Origin: an uncultured Mediterraneibacter sp.
GTDB lineage: Bacteria > Bacillota > Clostridia > Lachnospirales > Lachnospiraceae
DNA: 48,981 bases
Direction of reading: 5' to 3'
Assembly (NCBI GenBank): GCA_944376695.1
Contig: CALWDM010000011.1
Location: forward strand, 1-48,981
Position numbers and translations under genes: made by a program. Position 1 is the first letter of the stretch, and each line of letters opens with the position of its first letter. Positions 25,301 through 33,913 of this stretch are shown piece by piece. The notes below the pieces were generated by a model. That model searched no databases, was not told the DNA's origin, and was given only the letters and a program-made list of their open reading frames with translations.

Positions 25301-28300
25301 AACAGTACCGCTCTCCCTGATGTTTTCTCCGTAAGTAACCTTAAAATCATCCTTCGTAAGCAGATCATATCCTTTTGCAATCGAAATCTTCGGAGTAATC
25401 TGACTTCCGGTCCACGGCTGGTCCTCCACCGGCACAAACATCTCTTTCTTAAGAGCTAATGGACGTATGTCTGCCTGGTCAGTCACCTCAGCCTTCGTAG
25501 GGGTATCACCGTCAAATTTATAGTTGGCGGCAACGCCTTTATCCTTCAGTGTAATGACTGCACGGACTGTTTTATCCGTACCCGCGTTTTTATTATCAAA
25601 AGATGCCGTTACGGTGTAATCCTGATCCAATGTGAGCTGTTCGTCTCCTGCCAGACCTGAAAAAGTAACAGTGACGTCTGCACTCTTTTCGCCATCATAG
25701 TCTTTATCCTGAGCAGTAATGGCAGATGTGATCACCGCCTGATTTATACCTCCTGTAACTTCTGTCGTGATTTCTTTATCACCTGCAAGCTGATAAAAGC
25801 TTTCCACTCCCGCTGAAGTTGAATCGACAAGTATCAGATCTGAGGCAATTACAGTCTTTGTGCCTGCAGACGCAGACTCAAACCGGTAACTTCCTTCTGC
25901 CGTAAGAACAGATGAATCTACGGCAAGTATATCATCCAGCAGGATTTTCATACTGTGGTTCTCAGGCAGTCCGGTAGTACCGTCATAAACTTTTACAGCA
26001 TCTCCGGTAAGTCTCGCGGTCACCTGTCTGGGAGAAAGGGACACCTTAATATCCTTTACAGCCAGCGCCTCAGACTCTGTTTTTCCACCCAGACGGAGCC
26101 GGAGCGAAGCCGTCTCTCCTGAAGCCGGTATAGACTTTTTATTCGTGTAATAGTCAATCTCATAGTTTCCTTTTTCATTTGTCGAGGCTTCTCCAAGCAA
26201 AGTGTCACCGTTATATAAATATACTTTTGTGCCTTCATTCACTCCTGACGCCAACCCTCTGACAGTTATGATATCTCCATATATAAAGTCACTAGTCTGT
26301 GTGTTTCCTCTGTATGAATCTCCGTCGATCGACGACTGTTCTTCACCGCCTGAAATAGGGAATGTCAGCGTCACCTCTCCCGTGTAGTTCTTTTTGCCTG
26401 TAACCGTGACAGATCCCGTGCCGTTAATGTTCTCGCCATATGTAAGAGTATAGTTCTCTTTTGTCAGCAACTTTTCTGTGGCAGCCACTTTGACCTCGGG
26501 CTCGATCTTTTCACCGGTGTAAGACTGTTTGGGAATCTTCTCAAACATCTGCTCAGTAATTTCTTTTGGCTTGATCGTGCCTTCGATTGTAAACGGGTCA
26601 TAATACACGAGCCGGTAACGGGAAGTGGCCGGTGTATTGAGTAGTTTCATCGTAACCGTAACAGACTGTTTTCCCGCATTAGTTTCATTGAAGTGAGCCT
26701 CTATCGTATAATCGGTCGTCTGGCGCACAGTGTCATCTCCTACCAGTCCATCCCATTTGATATCGGTTATCGGCACATCCGATGTACCGTCATAAATCTT
26801 CTCTCCGAGTTGAATATGTGGCGTCACATCGGCTCTGACAATCTCAGCCCGAATAGTGTATGTCCCATCAAATGGGTGCTTAACCGTGCCGATGCTCGCC
26901 GTTGTATTAGTAAGATGATAGAAATCTGCATCTTTCCCTGCCAGAGCAATATTTTTAAAGAGCAAATCATGATCTCCGATTTCTGCAGAGGCGTGTTCGC
27001 AGACATATGTGGTATTCACTTCATCCCCATCCACCACATTATCCAGATCCAGTTTTACATTATACTGACGACCGCCTTCTTCCAAAGTAAGGGCCTTTGT
27101 TGTTCCGTCATACTCTTTTACGACGTAGCAGCTCTCTGAAGGCGTTGCCGTAAGTTTTATTTTATTCAGAGTGACCGCAACATGAGCAATCTCCAAGTCT
27201 GCGCTCTGTTTCTGAGCAGGCACGGCCACAAGAGTGTGGCTGCCTGAAGGAAGTTTTTTGTCATGTGTATTGACTGTAAATTCTGCTGATCCATTTTCTC
27301 CGACCATAGCCTCTGCAAGAGGCTCTGATGAAAGAGAACCGTCTTTTTCCGTGTAGTGAAGACTGACTGTCTGACCCTGCATATTTTTCACATGCTCCAG
27401 ATCGACCTTCATTATCTCCGGATAAGTAAACGTTCTGGAAACCGCTCCGGAGCTGTTTATAGGCGTGAGGGCCGTTTCCGCTTCCAGAGAAGCATCAATT
27501 TTAAACGGAAGTCGTACCTCTCCCGTGTAATTGTTTTGCCCTTTTACGACAGCGTATCCTGTTCCCTCAGAGACATTATTTTCATAAGTCACTGTAAAGT
27601 CATCATAGGACATAATATCTGCTTCACTGTCCGAAATAGAAAGAAGCGGACGAACTTCTGCTCCCGTGTGAGCCTGATCCGGAATCTTATCAAACATTTC
27701 CTCAGTCAAGGTCTTGGGCCTGATCCTAAAAGTTGTACTTACAGGCTCCGTCGGATAGGTCAGGTTATAATTGTTCATACGATCTGTATTTCGGGGTGTC
27801 ACCGTCATATAAGCCGTATACGTTCCCACATCAGGAGAAACGTATTCGGCAGTGACGTCATAATCCACACCCATTTCGAGATGTCTGTTCCACCAATGGG
27901 AATAGTCCGTAAAAACAGAATCTATGTTAACTTTCGTTGTTCCGTCATAGATACGTCCAGTGTCAGCTTGTATCGATTTTACAGTGAAATCTCCTTTTGT
28001 CACAGTTGCCGATATTGTATCCTTGCTGGAATGATAAGTTATTCCCCCCAAGTTCTTCTCTTTCAGCGTGACCTCGATCACATATGTCCCGACATTCTCG
28101 GGGAGTCCGTTCGTCCAGTTTACTCCTTTGTCCGTGGAATATCTGTACTGAAAATCACTGTCTGAAGCCGGGGTCGTCCCATAGTACGCCTCGTGAACTA
28201 TATCCTCTCTCTTTATGCCAGTTCCTTCATATTGCCTCTCAAAACTGCTCTTCAACGAAAGCCGTGAGGAAAATTCCGTCACAGGATCATTCGGATCATA

Positions 28301-29650
28301 AAAAGCATGTTTTCCAATTTTCTTCACAGATTCCGCAATCTCTGCCGTAGAAGAGTCGTCTTTTTTAATATTTTGCAAAGAATAAAATGCATTGGCACCA
28401 ATGGATGTAACTCCATCTTTTATGACAACTTTTTTAATGTATTCAGTGCTGTTTCTCCAGGGAACAAGAAACGGATCTTCAAAATCGCGCATGTCTCCCT
28501 TTCCGGAAATGGTAAGCACCCCTTCACTAAGTATCCAGGAAAGATTATCCCCAATCCTGCCCGAATCAATCTTGTTCCCATCCTCCAACGCTTCATTATA
28601 TGTGAATGTATATCGCGGATATCTGGCCTGTATTTCGGCAGGCTCCTCGTATTCATCCAGCTGGTGATAACCGTCCTTTTCTTCCTGGTCAACAAGAAAA
28701 AACTGTCCATTCACATTATTGGCTGTACTGTCTGACACAAAATACTTTTCTCCGATCTTGATCCAGCTCCACGCATGCTTCCCGGCGGGAATATAGCCAA
28801 TGACCGGAATAGACTCCACTCCCGCATACGCGCACAGCAAAGCATTGCCGGCAGAATAACCATCACAGAACGTGCCTCCCTGAACGATCCCCTGCCACGC
28901 AGAGTGAGTGCCTCCGTATGAAATATTGTTCTTAATCCAGTTCCAGACAGCAGTATATTTTTCATAATCGCTGTAAAGATCGTTTTCCGCACGGTAGGGA
29001 TAGAGTTCGCCCCCGGGAGAATACAGATTCTGCACAAATTTTCTGAGTTCTACTTCCTTTTGATAGTTATGAAACCAGGGATTTCCGCCTGTCTTGATGG
29101 TGATGGTATACCCTCCTTCTCCATCCCATGCGAAATTAATTGGGGATGTCGTAAACCGATGTCCCGCGGCATAGATATACCGCCAGTAAGCAAAACTTCT
29201 CTCTGCGGATAACGCCTCTCTTGCATCATAGACAATTTGTTCCGCTTCGCGCCCCCACCATTCATATATTTCATCCTGAGTGGCATCTGGTCCAAGTCCG
29301 GTAATGTCACCCATATCTTCTTCCTTAATCGTCAGCTTAGCTGATACAAGACCGTCCCACAGGGGATACTTCTCCACGATAAAGTCAACAATCTGATCCC
29401 GCTGGCTTCCATCATAATCTTCAATGGTCATACTCCCCTGGCCTTCTGATTCAACTCCATCCGGTCTCCAGTACCAGGGAACCCCCGTAAGCCCCGGTTC
29501 CTCAGCCGTGACATCCCTCCTTTCATCCTCCTCTGCTACGTCTGCCACGGTATCAAAAGCGCTCTCTGCAAATGATGTTATGGGCAGCGTTCCCGACAGA
29601 AAGCTTACTGCCATAAATAGGGCAAGCAATCTACGAACTTTACTCTTCAT
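22358..29650 (-). CDS. giant secreted transglutaminase-like / BspA-like / YDG-repeat surface protein
   Basis: A 2430-residue exported protein. A signal peptide (1-28, basic start, hydrophobic core, SFA-ES cleavage) is followed by a transglutaminase-like domain (about 225-315) with catalytic-type Cys262 (GGTFCDGYS), His292 (GKHAWSW) and Asp307. A BspA-like leucine-rich piece lies at about 365-455. Then come eight YDG motifs (Tyr at about 568, 847, 953, 1222, 1318, 1593, 1690, 1980) interleaved with four NYTG-type modules and FxYGDxIxV modules, then MBG-like Ig modules (2150-2335). The tail has a Pro/Asp linker, PPKTRDN (2388-2394), one membrane helix and KRNRRKNK. The ATG follows CAGGAGGG. A TATAAT lies at 29701-29706. 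It probably acts at the cell surface in adhesion or protein cross-linking or cleavage; the substrate is unknown. Confidence 0.9.
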   Translation of the reverse strand: MKSKVRRLLALFMAVSFLSGTLPITSFAESAFDTVADVAEEDERRDVTAEEPGLTGVPWYWRPDGVESEGQGSMTIEDYDGSQRDQIVDFIVEKYPLWDGLVSAKLTIKEEDMGDITGLGPDATQDEIYEWWGREAEQIVYDAREALSAERSFAYWRYIYAAGHRFTTSPINFAWDGEGGYTITIKTGGNPWFHNYQKEVELRKFVQNLYSPGGELYPYRAENDLYSDYEKYTAVWNWIKNNISYGGTHSAWQGIVQGGTFCDGYSAGNALLCAYAGVESIPVIGYIPAGKHAWSWIKIGEKYFVSDSTANNVNGQFFLVDQEEKDGYHQLDEYEEPAEIQARYPRYTFTYNEALEDGNKIDSGRIGDNLSWILSEGVLTISGKGDMRDFEDPFLVPWRNSTEYIKKVVIKDGVTSIGANAFYSLQNIKKDDSSTAEIAESVKKIGKHAFYDPNDPVTEFSSRLSLKSSFERQYEGTGIKREDIVHEAYYGTTPASDSDFQYRYSTDKGVNWTNGLPENVGTYVIEVTLKEKNLGGITYHSSKDTISATVTKGDFTVKSIQADTGRIYDGTTKVNIDSVFTDYSHWWNRHLEMGVDYDVTAEYVSPDVGTYTAYMTVTPRNTDRMNNYNLTYPTEPVSTTFRIRPKTLTEEMFDKIPDQAHTGAEVRPLLSISDSEADIMSYDDFTVTYENNVSEGTGYAVVKGQNNYTGEVRLPFKIDASLEAETALTPINSSGAVSRTFTYPEIMKVDLEHVKNMQGQTVSLHYTEKDGSLSSEPLAEAMVGENGSAEFTVNTHDKKLPSGSHTLVAVPAQKQSADLEIAHVAVTLNKIKLTATPSESCYVVKEYDGTTKALTLEEGGRQYNVKLDLDNVVDGDEVNTTYVCEHASAEIGDHDLLFKNIALAGKDADFYHLTNTTASIGTVKHPFDGTYTIRAEIVRADVTPHIQLGEKIYDGTSDVPITDIKWDGLVGDDTVRQTTDYTIEAHFNETNAGKQSVTVTMKLLNTPATSRYRLVYYDPFTIEGTIKPKEITEQMFEKIPKQSYTGEKIEPEVKVAATEKLLTKENYTLTYGENINGTGSVTVTGKKNYTGEVTLTFPISGGEEQSSIDGDSYRGNTQTSDFIYGDIITVRGLASGVNEGTKVYLYNGDTLLGEASTNEKGNYEIDYYTNKKSIPASGETASLRLRLGGKTESEALAVKDIKVSLSPRQVTARLTGDAVKVYDGTTGLPENHSMKILLDDILAVDSSVLTAEGSYRFESASAGTKTVIASDLILVDSTSAGVESFYQLAGDKEITTEVTGGINQAVITSAITAQDKDYDGEKSADVTVTFSGLAGDEQLTLDQDYTVTASFDNKNAGTDKTVRAVITLKDKGVAANYKFDGDTPTKAEVTDQADIRPLALKKEMFVPVEDQPWTGSQITPKISIAKGYDLLTKDDFKVTYGENIRESGTVTITGTNNYTGTVDLTFTIVGDAPLPELSARTYKGSAEETNFTYGDTITVKGAAALSSGASNGKVTLYVNGSQVGKTVKVDSEGTYTLTYNTEDKEFGASGDPVVLELRLSDSVDEKAASVQTKIVLSPKEVTAVLSGDAKKTYDGTADVPDAHSLKLSLEGVLEADKDQVSVSGDYAFTDVNANTSEVIATNVTLSNAAENVDVAGFYRLPEGTEVSAHVAGGISPAVLTADAEAKDKIYDGTADAEAVVTLAGLQNSETLTSGTDYTVTASFENENAAAGKKVTVNVTLSDSPAASNYCFRGSGETEEKTVTCTVQADITPLTLTTEMFIPIADQTYTGSPLTPQVTLAEAYASLLDANDYKAAYGSNTDAGTGLVSIAGQNNAQGSVDLYFRITGLMTTLTAQTEDESGNPTSQFVYGDRIVVTGTFATTDARARSLRAASQAGDGQVALYVGDIQVSEPQNVSMDNRSFTLSVNTGDKEIPAGDTVLKLRYLGSASLAASEIDIPIRLEKRVLTPEAHSDSLITKTYDGTVEVPADQTPRITLAGSVADGDTPTASAPVWSYAAADAAETVDIIGSGLVLDGSWQRWYDLSTDTVTLTGRGRIEKSAQSAQNERVDLPAGTASSSVTKLLSGLVPEDAGGVPVYKVISYTENGLVSASVNEKGELSVVSKEITDVSMTDTVIVEVSGMANYSDFTIEVTVGYADRTPVTITFTPRQTAAVYNGQQIQGYGEITAVYTDENGFAQPYNNLSYIYEGTTRSGEVYGPVSAPPSQAGSYTVTASVPETDIMYTGSQSFAFVIEPASLTFKADNIQIEQGAAMPVFTYTVEGLVSGDSLITEPVRTTSAADTSMPGIYTISIAGADAGANYIIAGYVSGTLTITAVSNPEPDPGQPPVLDPDPGQPSVPDSASGIQADPTVQNTVAASESEGKKKAQIPPKTRDNDLVGLHVLVIAGAFIISVLGVLGMQNKRNRRKNKTT
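23770..27135 (-). repeat. ~1.1-kb super-repeats inside the giant surface-protein gene
   Basis: Paired YDG motifs recur with a period of about 370 residues: 847, 1222, 1593, 1980 for the first member and 953, 1318, 1690 for the second. Each period runs NYTG-module, FxYGDxIxV module, KxYDGTxxxPxxHS module, DKxYDG...DYTVTASF module. The copies are diverged at DNA level, so recent expansion is not indicated. Confidence 0.8.
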
Positions 29651-29760
29651 CCCTATTCCCTCCTGTATATATGAATACAAAATTATTCTCTATCTGTAAT
29701 ATTATACTCCTTTTTATGATGAAAAGGAAGAAAATATGATCCATGATTTTCGTGTATAGT

Positions 29761-29785
29761 AGGTAGTACTATTGACTTACTACCT
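29761..29785 (-). terminator. inverted repeat over the ctpA stop codon
   Basis: AGGTAGTA (29761-29768) and TACTACCT (29778-29785) form a perfect 8-bp stem whose loop contains the ctpA stop codon. No T-run follows on the minus strand, so termination is uncertain; it could also protect the mRNA end. Confidence 0.3.
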
Positions 29786-30980
29786 CAAGAGCCTTCTCTA
29801 GCTGATTATCCACCTCCGCCCCCTCTTCGCTATACACGTTCTCTACTTCCACATCCGGCTCCACTCCTGCTCCGTTGATGCTCCTCCCGCTGGGAGTATA
29901 ATATTCCGCGATCGTGACCTTCAGATAAGTGCCGTCCCCCAGATCCATAAGCTGCTGGACAACTCCCTTGCCGTAAGTGGTCGTTCCCACGATCTGCCCG
30001 ACGCCGTAATCCTGGACAGCTCCGCTGAAAATTTCCGACGCGCTGGCGCTGTACTGGTTCACCAGGACTGCCAGAGGTTTCGTAAACTCATGGGACCCGT
30101 CGCAGGTGATCTCATCTGTGTTTCCGTACTTATCCTTCGTAGAGACGATCGTTCCCTCCGGGAGAAGGAGCTTCAGCATATCAGTAACCGTGGAAAGATT
30201 CCCTCCGGGATTATTTCTCAGGTCGATCACAAGCCCCTCCATGCCCTGTGCCTCCAGGTCTTCCAGAGCTGCCTTAAACTGGTCGTAGGTCACGTCATCG
30301 AATTCGCTGACCGCGATATATCCTGTCTGCCCGTCCTTCATCTCGTACTCAACTGTCCGGATTTCTACGATATCCCGGGTAGCTGTCGTCTCTATCTCCT
30401 TACCGTCACGCAGAATATGGAGAGTCACATCTGTCCCCTTTTCTCCTTTGATCCAGGACACCACAGTACTCAGGTCGACGCCGGCAGTCTCTCTGTCATC
30501 CACCTGATACAGGATATCCCCCTCACGGATCCCTGCCTTTTCTGCCGGTGAATCCTTATACACGTTCACGACCGTGATCTCACCGCTGTCAACACCCATT
30601 GACATTGTTGCGCCGATCCCGGAAAATTCTCCGCTGGTCGTCTCCAGAAGAGACTGCGTTTCCTCTTTATTATAATACTCTGTATAAGGATCTCCCAGCG
30701 CGCTGGCATATCCCGAGTAAATTCCGTCTATCAGCGAATCCTTATCTATCTCATCTTCATACAGATAGTACCTCTCGATCAGGCCGTTTATCTGGTCCAG
30801 CTTATCCTGCACATCCTGTTCGGAAATGTTTTCAGAAGCAAAATTCCCTCTGAACATTCCTCCGCCGATCTGCCAGATGCTCCAGACTCCGGCAAAGATA
30901 AATATTGCTGCCAGAAATCCGGCAAATGCCCCCAGCCAGAATCTTTTTGTATGTGATTTCTTTTCTGCTTCCCTGTCCAT
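29769..30980 (-). CDS. ctpA: S41-family C-terminal processing protease (CtpA-type)
   Basis: A 403-residue protease with an N-terminal membrane anchor (about 14-38), a linker helix region, a PDZ domain (about 110-195; SGIGATMSM...DSPAEKAGIREGDILYQVD) and the S41 catalytic domain. The nucleophile is Ser313 (SASEIF) with the general-base Lys338 (TYGKGVVQQ) 25 residues later, the standard spacing. It works outside the membrane. Placement downstream of ftsEX and an M23 hydrolase suggests a role in processing or limiting cell-wall hydrolases. GGAGAT precedes the ATG by about 8 bases. It is separated from the M23 gene by 143 bases with a hairpin. Confidence 0.93.
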   Translation of the reverse strand: MDREAEKKSHTKRFWLGAFAGFLAAIFIFAGVWSIWQIGGGMFRGNFASENISEQDVQDKLDQINGLIERYYLYEDEIDKDSLIDGIYSGYASALGDPYTEYYNKEETQSLLETTSGEFSGIGATMSMGVDSGEITVVNVYKDSPAEKAGIREGDILYQVDDRETAGVDLSTVVSWIKGEKGTDVTLHILRDGKEIETTATRDIVEIRTVEYEMKDGQTGYIAVSEFDDVTYDQFKAALEDLEAQGMEGLVIDLRNNPGGNLSTVTDMLKLLLPEGTIVSTKDKYGNTDEITCDGSHEFTKPLAVLVNQYSASASEIFSGAVQDYGVGQIVGTTTYGKGVVQQLMDLGDGTYLKVTIAEYYTPSGRSINGAGVEPDVEVENVYSEEGAEVDNQLEKALEVVSQ

Positions 30981-31091
30981 AACTGCTTATCTCCAATTTC
31001 TCCTGCTTTTTTCTGTTTCCTGTATGATCTATAAGAAAAGACAAAGCAGAACGCTTCTTCCGCTTTGTCCTCCCTCGTTCTATTTCTGCCT

Positions 31092-31117
31092 GCAGCCATG
31101 TGTCTTCCACATGCTGC
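31092..31117. other. hairpin between the M23 hydrolase and ctpA genes
   Basis: GCAGCCATGTG (31092-31102) and CACATGCTGC (31108-31117) pair with one bulge around TCTTC. No T-run follows on the minus strand, so it may be a processing or mRNA-stability stem rather than a terminator. Confidence 0.4.
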
Positions 31118-31123
31118 TATGTA

Positions 31124-32230
31124 TCACAAATACAAATCCGGGTTCACCGCAACACCGTTCAGCTCTACCTGAAAATGAAGATGGTTTCCAGTGGAATAAC
31201 CTGTTGTCCCGACTGCGCCGATCTGCTGCCCCTTCTCTACATACTGTCCTGCCGTTACAGCTAACGCGCTGTGGTGCATGTACTTTGTGACCAGCCCATT
31301 TCCATGGTCAATGACTACCCAGTTGCCGGCGCTGCTGCTCCAGCCGGCGATCGTGACCCTTCCGGCCGCAGCCGCATAAGTCGGGGTCCCCTCAGGCGCG
31401 GCATAGTCATGGCCCTTATGGGGTATCGGATCGAAATCTCTCACCTCGCCGAAATAACTGGACTGATATGAATATCCCGGACATGGGTGAGTGAAAAATC
31501 CGTTCCCGCTGACCACATTTGGACCGCCCTGAATCCAGTTCGTACCGTTTTGCATCTCCTGACGGATTCTTGCCTCTTCCGCTGCCTGAGCCTCCAGCTG
31601 TGCGAGAAGGCCGGCATTTTCATCGATCTTATCCTGGATCTCCGTAAGCTTTGCTTCATTGCTGTCGATCAAAGTCTGTACTTCTTCCTGCTGAGTGATC
31701 AAATCCGTCTGAAGTGTGTTCAGTTCCTCATACTCAGTCTGTATCTGCTCTTCTTTTTCTTCCACCGCTTTAACGGTATCCTGATATCGGATCAGCTCAT
31801 TTCTATCATATTCAGAAATCTGGGAAACATACTCCGCTTTATTAAGAAAATCTCCCATATTCTCACTTTCCATGAGAACCTCAAAAAGCTGATTCCCGCC
31901 GCTCTCGTACATATACTTGATGCGCACTTTCATGCTTTCATACTGATTGCTCGCATCGATCTGCGCCTGAGCCAGCTCGTTTTCCACTTGCTCGACCTCG
32001 GCTTTCTTTGCTTCCAGCTCAGCCCTGGTATCTTCCATATCTTTAATGATCGTGTCAAGCTTTTCCGACAGGCTTTCCTTCTCCGCCTCAGCGGCGTCTT
32101 TCTGCTCTTCCAGCTCGTCCGCCTTCTGCTGCGCATCATTCAGAGTAACGGCATCAACATGATACGCCAGCCCCGCTGTCAGGGCGAGCGCCATTGCCAG
32201 TCCTCCCAGCCTCCTCATTCGTCTTTTCAT
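31124..32230 (-). CDS. coiled-coil M23 peptidoglycan hydrolase (EnvC-like FtsEX partner)
   Basis: A 368-residue exported protein. The signal peptide (1-27) is followed by a long coiled coil (about 30-225; repeated EEQKDAAEAEKESLSEKL, EAKKAEVEQVENELAQAQ) and a C-terminal LytM/M23 domain. Zinc ligands are intact: His271 and Asp275 (HKGHDYA) and His350-Leu-His352 (HLHFQV), so unlike EnvC it should be catalytically active, like PcsB/CwlO-type partners. It lies 21 bases after ftsX, fitting control by FtsEX across the membrane at the septum or side wall. AGGAGGA precedes the ATG by 9 bases. Confidence 0.92.
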   Translation of the reverse strand: MKRRMRRLGGLAMALALTAGLAYHVDAVTLNDAQQKADELEEQKDAAEAEKESLSEKLDTIIKDMEDTRAELEAKKAEVEQVENELAQAQIDASNQYESMKVRIKYMYESGGNQLFEVLMESENMGDFLNKAEYVSQISEYDRNELIRYQDTVKAVEEKEEQIQTEYEELNTLQTDLITQQEEVQTLIDSNEAKLTEIQDKIDENAGLLAQLEAQAAEEARIRQEMQNGTNWIQGGPNVVSGNGFFTHPCPGYSYQSSYFGEVRDFDPIPHKGHDYAAPEGTPTYAAAAGRVTIAGWSSSAGNWVVIDHGNGLVTKYMHHSALAVTAGQYVEKGQQIGAVGTTGYSTGNHLHFQVELNGVAVNPDLYL

Positions 32231-32251
32231 AGCACAGTCTCCTCCTAATCA

Positions 32252-33202
32252 CTATACTTTCAGGTGCTTGCGCACAGTGAAGAAACTTCCCAGGAAACCG
32301 ATCCCGATCCCCATCACCAGTCCGACCGGAAGAAGGATCTGATAAACAGTTCCTACCGGCAGGAAATCGATAATATTCTGAAGGATACTGAATTTCTCCA
32401 CGATATACTGTACCGCTTTATCATACAGGAAGTACAGAAGCACAAGGGGTATCGCCGCGCCGAAGATACCGATAATCAGACCTTCGATCACAAAAGGCGA
32501 CCGCACCACAAAGTCTTTGGCACCAATGTACTTCATAATCGCTATCTCTTCCTTCCGGACTGTAATACCCATGGTAACTGTATTACTGATCAGGAAGATA
32601 GACACGCCAAACAGGATGATGATGATCGCGACAGACACGACTGCCACAAGCGTATTCACACTGGACAGTGTGTTTGCCACCACGTCTGAGCGGTTGACCT
32701 CCCTGACTCCATCAAGCTTCTGAGCAAATTCTACAAGTTCTTTCTGTGTCGCGGACAGAGAACGGCTTCTCGCGAGAAGGCTCTGGCTGTCATCCATCGT
32801 TTTCATGTACACTTCATAGTTGTCGGAACTTGCCAGCGGGTTGTCATCCTTGAACCCTTCCGCAAGCTCCGGGTTGTCCCCGAAATACTGTTTCTGGAAC
32901 TCTTCCCACGCCTCATCAGCCGAGACATACACTACTTCCGACACGCCTTCGTGGCTTTCCAGTTCTTCCCCGATCTTCCGCTTCTGCGCATCCGTGGCAT
33001 CCTCCTCAAAAAACACGGTGATCGCCACGCCTTCCTCTGCTGTCCTGATAATATGCTGAAAGTTCACAAGGATCGAAAAAAACAAACCAAACAGAAAGAT
33101 ACAAGCTGACATCGTCGCAATGGATGCGAGAGAAAACATCTTGTTCCTCCAGATATTTTTAACGCCCTGTTTCCCGACGTATGCTGCTGTACTAATCCTC
33201 AT
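32252..33202 (-). CDS. ftsX: cell-division ABC transporter permease FtsX
   Basis: A 316-residue, four-helix FtsX. The cytoplasmic start (KQGVKNIWRNKMFSLASIATMSACIFLFG) leads into the first helix (about 22-45), a large extracytoplasmic loop (about 46-175), and three C-terminal helices. MGITVRKEEIAIMKYIGAKDFVVRSPFVIEGLIIG is the family's cytoplasmic coupling segment. The extracytoplasmic loop is the docking site for the coiled-coil hydrolase encoded next. The gene overlaps ftsE by 11 bases. GGTGG precedes the ATG. Confidence 0.95.
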   Translation of the reverse strand: MRISTAAYVGKQGVKNIWRNKMFSLASIATMSACIFLFGLFFSILVNFQHIIRTAEEGVAITVFFEEDATDAQKRKIGEELESHEGVSEVVYVSADEAWEEFQKQYFGDNPELAEGFKDDNPLASSDNYEVYMKTMDDSQSLLARSRSLSATQKELVEFAQKLDGVREVNRSDVVANTLSSVNTLVAVVSVAIIIILFGVSIFLISNTVTMGITVRKEEIAIMKYIGAKDFVVRSPFVIEGLIIGIFGAAIPLVLLYFLYDKAVQYIVEKFSILQNIIDFLPVGTVYQILLPVGLVMGIGIGFLGSFFTVRKHLKV

Positions 33203-33878
33203 CTATATACCCACCTTTTTGTTCATCACTGACGATCACGCCCTGTTTCATCGTGATAACGCGCTCGTTCATCTCGTTTACGATCTCCTGGTTATGAGTA
33301 ACGACAAGGACTGTCGTCCCGCGCTCGTTTGCCTCCTTAAGAATGCTCATGATCTCCCATGAGTTCGTCGGATCCAGGTTTCCTGTCGGCTCGTCGCACA
33401 ACAAAATGGCAGGCTCATTTACGAGAGCCCTTGCAATTGCGACACGCTGCTGCTCTCCTCCGGAGAGTTCCTTCGGGAAGGACTTATATTTCTGTGCCAG
33501 TCCTACCAGTGAAAGCGCGGCAGGCACCTTTTTCTTGATCACTCTGGTGGGAGTCTCTGTCACGCGCAGCGCAAATGCGATATTCTCGTAAATATTTCTG
33601 TCTTTTAAAAGACGGAAATCCTGGAAGACAACGCCAAGTCCCCTTCTGTATTTAGCGATATGGCGGTGCTTCATACGGTTTAGATTCTGTCCGTTTACGA
33701 TGATCGTTCCCTCGGTCGGATTCAGCTCCTTCATAATAAGGCGGATCAGAGTGGATTTGCCCGAACCGCTGTCGCCGACGATAAAAACGAACTCTCCCCG
33801 TTCGATCTTAACGGAAACACCGTTAAGAGCAGCATTCCCTTTGGAATACTCCTTCGTCACGTTCCTTAATTCAATCAT
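33192..33878 (-). CDS. ftsE: cell-division ATP-binding protein FtsE
   Basis: A 228-residue ABC ATPase. Walker A is [12 protein letters not shown] (about 36-47), the signature is [15 protein letters not shown], Walker B is [13 protein letters not shown], and the switch His is in VVTHNQEIV. It powers FtsX to activate the extracellular peptidoglycan hydrolase rather than to move a solute. AGGAGG precedes the ATG by 5 bases. It lies 35 bases after the PucR/CdaR-type regulator gene and overlaps ftsX. Confidence 0.96.
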   Translation of the reverse strand: MIELRNVTKEYSKGNAALNGVSVKIERGEFVFIVGDSGSGKSTLIRLIMKELNPTEGTIIVNGQNLNRMKHRHIAKYRRGLGVVFQDFRLLKDRNIYENIAFALRVTETPTRVIKKKVPAALSLVGLAQKYKSFPKELSGGEQQRVAIARALVNEPAILLCDEPTGNLDPTNSWEIMSILKEANERGTTVLVVTHNQEIVNEMNERVITMKQGVIVSDEQKGGYIDED

Positions 33879-33913
33879 ATGTTCCTCCTAATTATTCATA
33901 CTCCTGCGTATTT

